A stretch of 64,000 nucleotides of DNA, taken from the NCBI GenBank assembly GCA_012295275.1, contig CM022665.1, positions 38,714,795 to 38,778,794 on the forward strand, in the 5' to 3' direction. The notes beneath the pieces are model-generated. The model saw only the letters and a list, made by a program, of their open reading frames with translations, was not told the DNA's origin and did not search any database. Shown here one piece after another: positions 1-27,035 of this stretch (its first letter is position 1; every line of letters starts with the position of its first letter). The position numbers and the translations under genes are program-made. This DNA comes from Chrysomallon squamiferum (lineage: Eukaryota; Mollusca; Gastropoda; Neomphalida; Peltospiridae).

Positions 1-211
1 TCGCCTCTGTGTCGCAAATGTGATGTTGACGTTAAAAACAGATCACGGAAGTCAAGCCGCGTTATTTGTCTTGATCAGTTTGTTTTCAGTATAGCTTTCG
101 TAAATCTGTTTCTCTCTTGTCATATATTAACACAGACTCATACACTCACAGACCGAGAGACAAACAGACAGACATGTAAATAGACATATAGACAGACTGA
201 TAGATAAGATG

Positions 212-215
<4 letters not shown>

Positions 216-303
<88 letters not shown>

Positions 304-395
304 AACGAAAACGAATACCAAAGACAAAACGAATGAGAGCTAGAGATAGAAGCAGAAGAGGAAGAGAGACAGAGGGGGGACGGGCAGACTCAGAC

Positions 396-479
<84 letters not shown>
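216..479. repeat. Two long (GA)n tracts, 216-299 and 402-479
   Basis: Two near-perfect GA dinucleotide tracts of about 80 bases each are separated by about 100 bases of purine-rich sequence. Both are purine-rich on the plus strand. The sequence just after each tract (near 300-330 and 481-510) shares a short motif reading acgaatacca-aagacaaaa, so the pair may be a local duplication of tract plus flank. Confidence 0.9.
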
Positions 480-481
<2 letters not shown>

Positions 482-1140
482 AAATAAAAAACGAATACCA
501 AAGACAAAAAACAACAACATCGCTTTCCTAAAGCCACAATCATCTTTTTTCTCTATCGCTTCCTACCCCAGTCTTTACCCCTGTTTCTGCACAGCACCGA
601 AGGGATTCGCGTTCGCACAAACGGAGATACTGACATGCAGTAATACAATTAGTCAGTTGACATCTGCTTTATAATGTAATTATAAAACACTTGTCATTCA
701 GAAAAGAACACAGATTTGATGGCGGATACTTCAACGGATTCTTTCTGTCGGATTTGTTTGTTTGATTAGTTTTGATCGGCGCCACATTAGACCACTGGCG
801 ACGAACAGAGAAGACCGATAATCGTAGTTAGCCTTTTGTGTGTGTTAATATAAAATAAAAAAAACTGGAAAAAAAAAAAAAAAAAAAAACATTATTTGCG
901 TTGTAAATGTTCAGTATAATCTTGTGTGGTTTGGCATGTTTAGGACACATGTACGCAAGAGATGTGACATGTATGTATGTATATAATATGTCCTAGTATG
1001 TCTCGTATATAAATTCACTGATACCGACACACTCATAAAAACATTCACATACATATGTACGCAGATATCTACCTACCTACCTACCTATCTACATACATAC
1101 AGGATTGAAAGAAAAAGAAGCAAAATATATGAGAGAGAAA

Positions 1141-1142
<2 letters not shown>

Positions 1143-1219
<77 letters not shown>
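1143..1219. repeat. (GA)n microsatellite
   Basis: A near-perfect GA dinucleotide tract of about 77 bases, followed by a purine-rich A/G stretch up to about 1440. Confidence 0.9.
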
Positions 1220-1233
<14 letters not shown>

Positions 1234-1915
1234 AGAAAAAATATAAAGAACTATAAGAAAAAGTAAATACAGTTTCGAAAAGAATGAAATGAAAAAAATA
1301 ATAAATACAGAAAAGGTCGAAAACGATACACACAGAAAAATGAGCGTAAGAAATAAAAACAATGAAAGATGAAAAAAAGGAAAGGTGAAAGAAAAAAGAG
1401 ATATACAGAAATAAATAAAAGAAAGATATTAAAGGCAAAGTATGATATATTTTTTATTTTTATTTTTATTTATTTATTTGTTTGTTTTTAAATTAATGCA
1501 TCATGATATCAATATAACTTGTTACATCACCGTGTTTTTTGGTGTGTAAATTCTGCGTGTCCGCTTTGTTGACTAACTTCACGTGACCTCCGTCATTTAC
1601 GTCCGTTACTCACTGACGTCACGTTTTAGGTCTCGCCCGTTTATCACGGCTCGCCTGAAGGTCAAATCAACAATGTGTTGATATAAACATGCAAGAAAAT
1701 AAAAAAAAAAAAATGAGACAGAAAGGAAGAAAGAAAATAAAAAAAACATTCGTTTGCTGAAACTAGCAGTACATTGCAACACTAGTACCATTATTACAGC
1801 TACTGCGTCTGCTACTACAACTACAACATTACTAGTACTTCTATTGTTATGACTATAATTATTACTAGTGCTGCTGCTATTGCTACTGCCACTGTCAGAG
1901 AACTACTATTGTTGA

Positions 1916-1952
<37 letters not shown>

Positions 1953-2354
1953 ATCTATAACCATTTTTATAGAAATTTCGACAGTCACAAATATAACCAC
2001 TTTTCATTGTCTGTTAGTGGATTACTCATAATTACTATTATAGTAATCACTATTATAGTAATCACCTACAGACAAGAGAAAATATATATTATTTTAGATA
2101 TTAATAAATCAGAGGGAAATAATATATAAAAGGTATTATTATTTTTAATAATTTTACTGTTACTTCCAGAACTTCTTTCGATACTATATATTAACATTAA
2201 TATCTACAATATTGTTTAACTCATATATTTTCTTTTAACGAATTTCAAGATACTAACACACACACACACACACACACACACAATCACACACACATAAAAA
2301 TCACATATATATATATATATATATCTTTCTTTTAAAAATATTTATACAGAAGCT

Positions 2355-2390
<36 letters not shown>

Positions 2391-3207
2391 CTTTCTTTCT
2401 TTCATTTAAACATTTATGCAACAATATGCGCATCATGGCCGTCTATATTTCAACGGTCGCCATAAAACTCGTTTTGCTAATATTTGATTATTAGTGTCAG
2501 TTGCAGTGAAAGCTGTCATGAGTTATTCATATAATATTAGTTATGGATCCATAAAGTAGATTATGGACTCTGTGAGTGTCGTTTATTTGCGGGTTTAAGC
2601 ATACTGACCTGCTCAGGATAGGGTTTAATATGAGTCAGAAGTCCTGTGGCTCGATATTTTCACATATTGTTACAGATTGAAAATATCTGACACGAGGCAA
2701 GATACTTTTAGTAACTTGAAATATGATGCTGTGCTCGAATATAAAATTAATAATTTGATGACAGATAGAAGGACGTATTTATTATTGTTAGCGTGATAGA
2801 GAGAGAATGAAAGGACAAATGCAAGCGTGGAGAAATGTGAAGTTAGTAATAGAGAAAGACAGAGAGAGAGAAAAAAAGAAGAGAGAAAATGAGATAGAAA
2901 GGAAAAAGGAGAAGAAATTGGAAGATAGGGAAAAATCGCAGAAAAAAAGAGAAATAGAAAAAAAAATAACAAAGAGAGAGAAAGAACAAAATGAAGTCAA
3001 GGAAATATAGAAAGACAGAGAGAATGAGATGAGAGAGAGAAAAAAGAAAAAGAAAAAACAGAGAGTGTGAGAGAATCAGGAAGAAAAAAGACAAATCTTA
3101 CATCATTAATTATAATTATGTCGAATAAATAAATAAGTAGAACGTATTGTTTTGAATAATAAACATTTACAATGAACTAGTATTTTAACTACACACACAC
3201 ACACACA

Positions 3208-3256
<49 letters not shown>

Positions 3257-3641
3257 TTATCTTAAGATCAATGAACTATATACATATCCTCTTTGTGAAA
3301 TTCAACAATAAGCGATAAAATCCAGGTGGTTCTTCTCCTTGAAATATGTGTCAAGTTCATTCTCTGTACGATACTGTAGTTGATTATCTAGCGTTCTTCG
3401 TGTCACGTTTTACAAATACGTATTTCTTTTATTTACACACGGGGAATTTCCCACCTGTTGTCATCTGATTGGCTTAAACAGGCAACAGCTTCCACGGCGT
3501 CATTTAGTGCACCTATGGAATTACAGAAGTGTATTTTTAGGTAGTAAACATCATATTGCGGAAGAATTTTTTTTTTATTTTTATTTATTTATTTATTTAT
3601 TTATTTGTTTGTTTGTTTATTGACCTAACACACACACACAC

Positions 3642-4320
3642 AAGTGAAGTAGGTAAAGATACACAAGATATAATTATGTCTATGATGATGTGGAACTGAT
3701 ACTGCTGTTTGTTGTAACAAAAATTAATGTATCAATGACAGTTCAACTGAACTTTAAGTCTTATTCGTTACAGATTTTATTATTATAAATACGTGTCTGT
3801 GTGATTTATATTTTATTTATTAGTTTATTTATTTGATTTTTAAATCTACAGTTATTTTCAAATTTAAATATATTTAAATATAATGAGGTTGATGATGATG
3901 ATAATAATAATAATAATGCATATATACATACATACACACATACATATATACATTCATACATACATACTTACATAAATAAATAAATAAATAAATAACAGAA
4001 TTTATAATAATAAAAGTTAGTGTCGTTGTCTGTGTTGGTGTTGTTGTTGTTATTATTATTGCTTCCTCATCTACTTCCACTACTACTACTATTACTACTA
4101 GTATAAAAAAAAAATCGTCGCATTAGTAACATCAGTAGTTGTCGTTGAAGTAGTAGCAGCAGTGAAGTAGGTAAAGTAGGTAAATAGAGTAATGATGAGG
4201 TTGATAATTATAATGATGACTATGATGATGTGACTGATGCTGCTATTTGTTGTAACAAAAATTGATGCATTTCAGTCCAGTTGAATTTTAAGTATTATTT
4301 ATCAGACATTTTCATCATTT
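3642..4320. repeat. Diverged direct repeat pair (about 3642-3780 and 4161-4320)
   Basis: Two segments about 520 bases apart share the order of blocks: gtgaagtaggtaaag, tatgatgatgtg, ctgatgctgct or its variant, tttgttgtaacaaaaatt, then a block with cag.tcaa.tgaa.ttttaagt.ttatt. The second copy has small insertions. This is an old local duplication or two copies of a dispersed element. No coding potential was seen. Confidence 0.6.
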
Positions 4321-4574
4321 ACAATTTTTCGTTTCTAACATTTTTGTTGTTGTTGTTGTTGTTGTTGTTGTTTTTGTTGTTTTTTTGTTATTGTTGTTAC
4401 TGTTGTTGTTTTCAATTGATTTGTTTCTTCAGTTTTTCCGTTTATCTCTTTTCAGATAAATCACTGAAGCGTCGGAATATGGGCCTCAGTTAACGATCAT
4501 AACAACATAGATAAAAAAACAAAACATTAGCATCTTTCATACGTCCCAAATTACGTGTTTTCTAAAAAAAAAAA

Positions 4575-20102
<15,528 letters not shown>

Positions 20103-20145
20103 AAAAAAGTTTTGTTTCCATTTAAAGTGAATCTGGGTTGCACTG

Positions 20146-20151
20146 AATAAA
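20146..20151 (+). terminator. AATAAA poly(A) signal of the kelch gene
   Basis: A canonical hexamer 44 bases after the stop codon. Another AATAAA lies inside the last exon (20045-20050), so this is the plausible working signal. Confidence 0.6.
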
Positions 20152-20301
20152 TATATGTAGTAAGCCCTATTTTATAAAGTATGGAAAAAAAAATAATAAT
20201 AAAAAAAAATAAAGCTCGTAATGAACGCCCAAAATGTGAAGTTTTCCCTTCCATCATGTTATGCAGGTTTTGTTTTGTTTTGTTTTGTTTTGTTACTTTT
20301 T

Positions 20302-20332
<31 letters not shown>

Positions 20333-22580
20333 CTATTACTACTACTACTATTTGCCAAACCATTATAATGTGACATAAGATTTTAATTATTTCATCTTTT
20401 ACGGTCACAAATAATCTAAAGAAATGAACAAGCTAAATTCCATATTGGAATTCGGATTTGATCTTTGTATAAACTGACTTTTAAACAGATAGTGTATTAC
20501 AAACAGTGTTTTCTTTATGCATATATTAAATATTGTTTTCCTATTCTTTGCTCGTTTGTTTTGTTTTTTGTTACAATTACTGCTTCTACTCATGTTTTTT
20601 TTTTTTTTTTAATACTATTACGGTTTCTTTTGTTACTATCAATATTATTAATTTTCTTTTTCTTTTTCATTATTTTATTTTATTTATTTTTTTATTAAAA
20701 GAACAACAATAACAAAAAAAACCTCAACGAAATATCAATTTTATTAAAGGTAACTTGTCCCACATAATATTACTTTACATGTTTAAAAATGGATTCAAGC
20801 CAGTCGATTAGTGTATCACCTGTTTCATTTCACAAAGAATTTGTGCTTTTCTGTCTGTGGCAAGGATCTGTGAGAACGGTCGAGTAAGCTTCCTGTTCAG
20901 TTATAAATATTACACACAAAAAACCCCATACGTCTGACACCTGAAAACATCAGTATTAAAATGTATTGTGATTTCGTTAAGTAAATATTCATTCACTTTA
21001 GACTGTGTACACAGCTGACCACAGTGTTTGTTGAAACACAAACTGATAGACAAGAATGACAAATGTACTGACCGCATGGTGACCTGGCGAAAATCTTCCA
21101 GAATAGCTTTTTATTTTTTGTGTTCTTTTGTGTTGTTTTGTATTGTTCTTTTTTTGTGTGTGTGCGTGCGTTTGTGTGTCTAAATTTTATAAATTTATAA
21201 AGTATACAGAGATGACAAAAATATGGCGTGGTAAAGGGTATTTTGTACAACAAAGGCCTTTATTGTAAATTTTAACATACACGAAGAGAACAGGTGAAAA
21301 AAGGCGAGAATTTTAGATAAATTTGAAAGATATTTAGTCTGTTTGGATATTACTATTAATTACAGTGAATTATAAAAACGTGATTAAGAAACACGTTATT
21401 GGTCATATTTATTTATTGTACCAGAATTTTACGACACTTCAGCTATGTCTTCTACTTAATTATTTCCCGCGAGTTTAAATGTGCAGGTGCGAGGAAATTA
21501 TTTAAAATTGTCTTACTAATGCAAGGGGAATAACCCACTTAAGAAATAATTCAGCAGGTTGTCATTTATTATCCTTCTTTTCGACTCCTTGCGGTCGAAA
21601 TACTCATTATAATTATTCTAAGTCACTTGTTAAAAGGTGTAAGTGAACACTTTCTGTTAGAAACTTCCAGAAAAGTTTGCATGCCCATACTTGTTTTCTT
21701 GTTTTTGTTTTTTTTTTTCTTTTTTTTTTACATTCTCCAACCGGAGTAGGCAAAATAAACAAATAAATAAAATAAGCTTGGACTTTAGTTCTTTGTTTCG
21801 GCCTCATTAAAACAGTTTCTTATTTAGCTTAAGATATCTCTGTCCTGAAATTAGGTTAAATACTGAAATGGAACGACTGTTTTATGCCAGAATGACCTTG
21901 ATATATTCACTAATGTCTCAGGTCAGGGCCACGCAAATAATCCTATCGGTTTTTTCTGTAAGTAGAACACTTACGTGAATATGTAGTCGCGCAGAATAAT
22001 CCGATTTGTGTGGTATAAAACAAACAAAACTATAATACCTATAACATTTAGTATACCTTGAACATCTTTCGATTTATTATTTTTCTTATGGTAGCTGAGG
22101 TCTGCTAAAGAAGCAAAAACTCGAGGTAAGATGTTAAATTCTGCAGATTAGTGATCGTGTTTTTTAAACTAGCATTCAACGTAAATGAGGTTCGAAGATA
22201 ACCGTGTTTGCGTGTCAGGGTTTTCCAGTAAACAATGTTGGTGGAAAAAAAAAAGAAGAAGAAAAAAAAAAGATATCAATAACATAATTCCCCTCCCAAA
22301 AAAAAAAAAAAAAAAAAAAAACAAACAACCAAAAATAAACCGTATTAGTGTCAGCCTAAAACGTGTGTGTGTGTGTGTGTGTGTTTCTAAAGTTTATAAA
22401 TTCATAAACTATACAGAGATGGCCCAAAGATTCACATTCACAGCTTGCTATCATGCACACAGTCACGTGGCTACATACAAACCACCAACACAAATTTTAC
22501 CCTATCTGTGCACACTTTCAAACACAGATAAACCCTAACATACACTCATAACATGACGTTCCAACTTATTTTTATTTCAG
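20152..22580. other. Intergenic spacer between the kelch gene and the methyltransferase pseudogene
   Basis: Low-complexity T-rich parts (20260-20350, 20590-20700), a poly-A tract (about 22299-22321) and a TG tract (about 22363-22384), with unique AT-rich DNA between. One dispersed repeat pair is present (21172-21225 and 22384-22432). No gene can be supported. Confidence 0.7.
21172..22432. repeat. Direct repeat pair, 21172-21225 and 22384-22432
   Basis: Each copy follows a TG-rich tract and reads about tctaaa.tttataaatt.ataaa.tatacagagatg. Roughly 85 percent of positions agree over some 45 bases. This looks like two ends of one dispersed element family; the full unit cannot be bounded by eye. 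Confidence 0.55.
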
Positions 22581-24133
22581 TGCACACAATGGAAAGTGAA
22601 CTACTGAAAGGTTGTGACTTCAACACAGTGTTTGACCCATTGGTGTACATTTTGACTTCATTACTAACATTGTAGGATACCTGGATAAGGGCCAGTGCAT
22701 GAAGTTTGTTATTGACACACTTCATAATCTGTTCTCAAAAGATACATGTCATGAAGCATTATCCATCAGTAGCAGCAGCAGCAGCAAATAGGAGCAACAG
22801 TAATAGTAGTAGTAGTAGTAGTAAAAAAAGCAGGAAAAGTGGCAGTAGTAGTAGTAATTGTAGTGACTGTAGTAGTTGGGTTTCAACATGTGTACCAAAC
22901 AGTAAATGCTCAACACAGATAAAGAAATACACATCAGTTTTTTTCAACATAATAAAATTTTACCTTCAGATTTAATCTGTAACAGATTTCAGACAATAAT
23001 TTTAACCATCATATTTTCTACTGAACAGGTGAAATCAAAGGAAAATGACTGCTGGACATAGGGACTGGACCAACCATTCATTCAGTGATCAGTGCTAGCA
23101 AACACTTTGATGAAATCTATCTGTGATTTTTCTAAACATAACTTGGAAGCTTTGGCACAATGGAAGAACAATTCCTTGCCACACAGCTTTCAAGAATTTT
23201 TTCAGTGTGTAGTAACAAAGGAAGAAAAAGGGTATGTTGTGCAGAAAGGCTTGAAATAAACTTAATTTACATTTAAGTTTCTAGCAATGTATGGTGCATT
23301 AGAGATGTGAGTTCATATAATTGTTTGCTTACAGATGTGCTGTTGAATTATTACTGCATGGCTTCTATTGGTCTTAGAGAAACTGATAATTTGGAGTGAT
23401 TTTGGAACCAGGAATTCATGAAAACCTGTTGTGTACCTGTACTAAACCTTAGTCTGTAATCTCATTTGGTAAATATTCCTTCAAAGTCATTACTTACATG
23501 AAATGTAAAGGGGGAGGTAAAGTTAAATATATTTTTAAACTAACATAAGAAATGCTTTCAAAAACAACTAAATTATATATCTTGTTTAAACAAGTTTATG
23601 CAAAGATGTATGCATGGATATTCTTTGCATTAAATGGTAAATAAGTACGTATAACTATTACAGCTGTCTTTATAAAACCTATATCATTTCAGGGAAGATG
23701 CCAAAACAAGAGAAGAAGAACTGAGAAACAAAGTTAAAGAAATATTTTCACTTGATCTTCTTTCAGATACCTGGCCTGCATTAATATCCAAACAACCTTA
23801 TGATGCAATAGTGACATCTCTATGCATAGAAGCAGCTGCCCCCAGCAAAGATGCATACAAGAACATAGCTGAGAAAATTGTTTTTTGCTGAAATCAGGTG
23901 GTACACTTACTCTCATTGGTATTCTTCGACAAACATTCTACAAAGTCGGAGAACATAATTATTATTGTCTTTGCATTTCTGAGCAAGAAATAAAGGACAT
24001 TTGGCAGAGCTGTGGTTTGGATATAGTGATGTGGAAACTTAATCCAAATAATGACAAAGTTGCTGGGGCCATATCCGATAGTCAAGGAATATTTCTGATG
24101 ATGGGAAAAGAAAATGAGAATGAAAGACTGTAA
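22581..24133 (+). pseudogene. Broken NNMT/INMT-type N-methyltransferase, introns retained
   Basis: Three exon remnants: 22581-22741, 23029-23231 and 23693-24133. They match the nicotinamide/indolethylamine/phenylethanolamine N-methyltransferase family, SAM enzymes of about 260 residues. The first has MESELLKGCDFNTVFDP, like the family N-terminus. The second carries the SAM motif LLDIGTGPTIHS. The third has PYDAIVTSLCIEAAAPS, LKSGGTLTLIG and a C-terminal GIFLMMGKE. Lesions: a frameshift at about 22640-22651 with stop 22673-22675; an AT in place of the GT donor at 22742-22743; an in-frame TGA at 23046-23048; a frameshift and stop at 23123-23126; and a one-base loss in a T run at about 23880-23886. 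Introns remain, so this is a decayed genomic copy, not a retrocopy. The second intron still has GT-AG (23232 and 23692). Assembly errors are unlikely to explain five independent lesions. Which family member it was is not clear. Confidence 0.82.
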
Positions 24134-24159
24134 TGAGCAATTTTTTGTAACTGCCTGTA

Positions 24160-24165
24160 AATAAA
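24160..24165 (+). terminator. AATAAA downstream of the methyltransferase pseudogene
   Basis: A canonical hexamer 27 bases past the terminal TAA (24131-24133), presumably the former poly(A) signal. Confidence 0.5.
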
Positions 24166-24233
24166 TAATTGTAATATTTCTTTAACTGTGTATGTTTGAG
24201 AGAGTTAGAGTAGGTAGGTAGGTAGGTAGGTAG

Positions 24234-24281
<48 letters not shown>

Positions 24282-25854
24282 TTTCTTGCTTTTTTTTTTT
24301 GGGGGGGGGCTTTCTTTTAAAGATTTCATTTTCTCCTTTCAAAATCAAAATTTTATTCATCTTTTAATTTTAGATTTTCTCTTTTATTGTTTTAATTAAA
24401 AATTTTAATATCACAAAGTATATTATGTTTTTCCAAAATTCATAAATTTCTCATTTTTAAATTTTTATTTAACTTCCAACTCTCGAAACTTACCAACCAC
24501 AAATTTCCATTTTCAAATTTCAGATTTTTTATTAATAAAACTTCATCAACCACAAGATAACAGAATATCACAAAACAAAATTATAACAATTGTAAGTGAT
24601 AAAATCAAATATGTATATAAAACAGTACAAATCTATTAAAAATAAATCAAGAAAACAATAGTAAAAAGGCATATTACAAGACTTCAACCATTTTGTTAAC
24701 TATTGTATTCATTTATTAAGATAATTATCATTCTGTGGGACTGGAATATACTTCAGATTGAATTATTAAAGTAAAAAAAAAAGTAAATATAAAAAATGTA
24801 TCATTCACTGTCATAAAAAAATATATGACAAATTGAAGATAATAAAATAAAATAAAAATGTTTAAAAAATCTATTAAAAAACTTTTCAAATGTATAAAAA
24901 TAATTGTGCTCTTTTAACTGCACAATAATATCCGTCACCCCAAAATATGACAAAATATAAAATAAGCTTAAATTAATGCCATTATCAAATGCATGTTTTT
25001 CTTCATAATCAGTTGAACCCACAGGTATGCTGGGAAACGAGAAGACACAAATTATGTTTAGGCCATTTTCTGAAAACATTACACACAGTGAGAAGAGTGT
25101 TCACAGCCAGACTAAACAAAAATACCAGGAAACGTATCTTTACATACCTACTCTGTCATCAAAATGTTAGTTGTGGTTAAATTTCAAACCTAATTATGTA
25201 TGTTACAGAGTATGATACAAAAAAAAGAAAAAAGATAAGAAAAAAAATCCATTAAAATTATTTACTAGACAAAAACCTGAGGAGTATTATCTAATTAAAT
25301 ACTTGATTTAAAATAAAAAATTTAATACAAGGTTCATTGGTAAATGCATTTTTAACCTACTGTTATATTAATTAATGAGTAAAAATATAGTATATTTTTC
25401 ATTGTGTACCAGTACAATGCTCATTAAAATGATTTTTCATTTAATGTTAACTATACAGTATATTGTGAAAACTGACTAAATGATCTTACTGGTAGTCTCT
25501 GATTTTAATCAGTGCAGATAATTAGAGATATAATGCATGCTTACATTTCAATTTGATCATCTTGAATAATATCACAAAAATAATAAAAAAAACCCATTAA
25601 TTGATGCAAATAAAAAAATAAAAAGCATACTATAGTTCTTAGGCACTGATAGGATTAAAACCCTTACATTATATAAACAATTCAAACAATCACATAACAT
25701 AATCTTCTGTTCAAGAATATCTTTGAAAAAAAAGATGTATAAATTATTAATCAAACATCATACTTAGAGAAAAACAACACATAAATGTTGTAACAGAATA
25801 ACTGATTTACTGTGATCTGGAATCATCGAACAAACACTAAACAATTAAAATTCA
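24166..25854. other. Convergent spacer and probable MOCS1 3' UTR
   Basis: Begins with TAGG units and a GA tract (24236-24278) and a G run, then unique AT-rich sequence. MOCS1 on the minus strand ends at 25855, so the right part is probably its 3' UTR. A minus-strand AATAAA lies at about 24712-24717, but I cannot say whether it is used. Short open frames here are not convincing. Confidence 0.65.
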
Positions 25855-27035
25855 TCAGTTTGCAGAAATTTTACCACCAGTCTTATCATGGACAGAATAG
25901 TCCCCTCTCTGACCACCGGTTTTTAGAACAAGTTTCACATCACTTATCACCATGTCCCGTGTCACAGCTTTACACATGTCATAAATTGTCAGTGCAGCCA
26001 AAGACACAGCAGTCAGAGCTTCCATTTCCACCCCTGTTTTACCATACATCTTCACTCTAGACTTTATAAGGATGCTGTAACTGTCTTCCAGTAGTGAGAA
26101 TGACACATCAATTTTGGACAAATTGATATTGTGACAAAGTGGAATCAGTTCTGCTGTTTTCTTGGCTGCCATTATGCCAGCTACTTGTGACACAGAAAAC
26201 ACATCTCCCTTCTTCATCTTGTTTTCCTTGACTAACATGTAAGCCTGTTCCCCAAGGAAAATAATTCCCTGTGCTTCAGCTGTACGCTGTGTGTCTGGTT
26301 TGAGTCCTACATCAACCATGTTTGCTTTGCCTTGGTCATCAGTGTGAGTCAGACAGGATTCTACGCTGTCTCCATGGTTATTTATATATTTTGCAGAAGA
26401 ATCAGATTTCAGCTCGGCATAATAATTCTTTGATCCCCCCGTCCCAAGAGATTCCCAAATCTGATCCACAGGAAATTTCTGATCAGGAAAATTCTCTTCT
26501 ACAATCAAGTCTTGCATGATTCTTTCTCTTCTGTCCAACTCCCAGTAATTCATGCCACAGTTACAGAAGATGTTATCATTTAAATTGCTGCCAGCTATCT
26601 TATGCAGCTGAAATATTTCTTCTGATCCACATCTTTGTCTTCTGTCCATTTCCCAGTATTTAGTGGTCTCATCTATGTTAACATTGTGGTTTCTTGCAAA
26701 CTTCTCAGATTTGTCTCTTTCATTTTTAATTGTTGTATTTTCAACACCTTTCATATTATCAGAATCTGACAACTTGGAAGTAGTTGAAAATGTTCTGATG
26801 ATTCCAGTGTTTCTGTGGTTACTTCCTTGGATACATGTGAAAATTCTTCCACCGATTAAACCAGCATCACCTTTCATTACAACAGTTTTCAGTTTATTGC
26901 TCTGTATTAGATAATGACATGAATATAAAAAGTTAGGTAAAAAAGAAAATAAACCTGATTGTTCTATAGAGTTGTGCGCTATCACATTCTGGGATAAATC
27001 AAATAAAATCTTGTTTGTTGAAGGATAAGAAGAAT
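25855..27035 (-). CDS. MOCS1: MOCS1 exon 10, linker plus MoaC (MOCS1B) domain
   Basis: The acceptor tgttcatttcag precedes 27035; the stop TGA is at 25857-25855. The first about 228 residues are a long low-conservation linker with an RTFSTTS motif (near 26796) and two copies of a YWE-hydrophobic-DRR motif (26658-26632 and 26547-26521). The rest is Moa[52 protein letters not shown] and TGGQRGDY. The frame is open upstream to an ATG at 27048, but that lies in the intron and includes the acceptor, so it is not a start for MOCS1B. Confidence 0.95.

Larger units (their letters stand above)
1..4574. repeat. Microsatellite-rich spacer upstream of the kelch gene
   Basis: I see no supportable gene here. 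The stretch holds three long GA tracts (216-299, 402-479, 1143-1219), a poly-A tract near 867-889, a TTA tract near 1918-1950, CA and TA tracts near 2257-2325, a poly-T tract near 2357-2390, a CA tract near 3190-3255, a TTTA then TTTG tract near 3577-3620, and a TTG tract near 4343-4372. The open frames across these tracts are low-complexity Ser-Leu or Arg-Glu repeats. Upstream BTB/BACK exons of the kelch gene could lie here or before the window, but I cannot recognise any. Confidence 0.75.

Noticed and set aside
127-543. Ser-Leu and Arg-Glu open frames over the GA tracts
   Set aside because: They are translations of dinucleotide repeats on both strands, with no unique coding sequence.
22706-22975. 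Ser-rich 89-codon frame and its antisense partners
   Set aside because: They are AGC and TAG trinucleotide repeats in the pseudogene's first intron.
23885-24133. The 82-codon frame as a separate intact gene
   Set aside because: It is the tail of the methyltransferase exon after a one-base loss; it has no start or SAM motif of its own.
22581-24133. Identity as anamorsin (CIAPIN1), another protein with a methyltransferase-like domain
   Set aside because: The DIGTGPT motif, the SLCIEAA segment and the C-terminal end fit the NNMT/INMT family, and the Cys-rich C-terminus of anamorsin is missing.
25812-26914. Plus-strand frames at 25812-26060, 26322-26519 and 26663-26914
   Set aside because: They are antisense shadows of MOCS1 exon 10.
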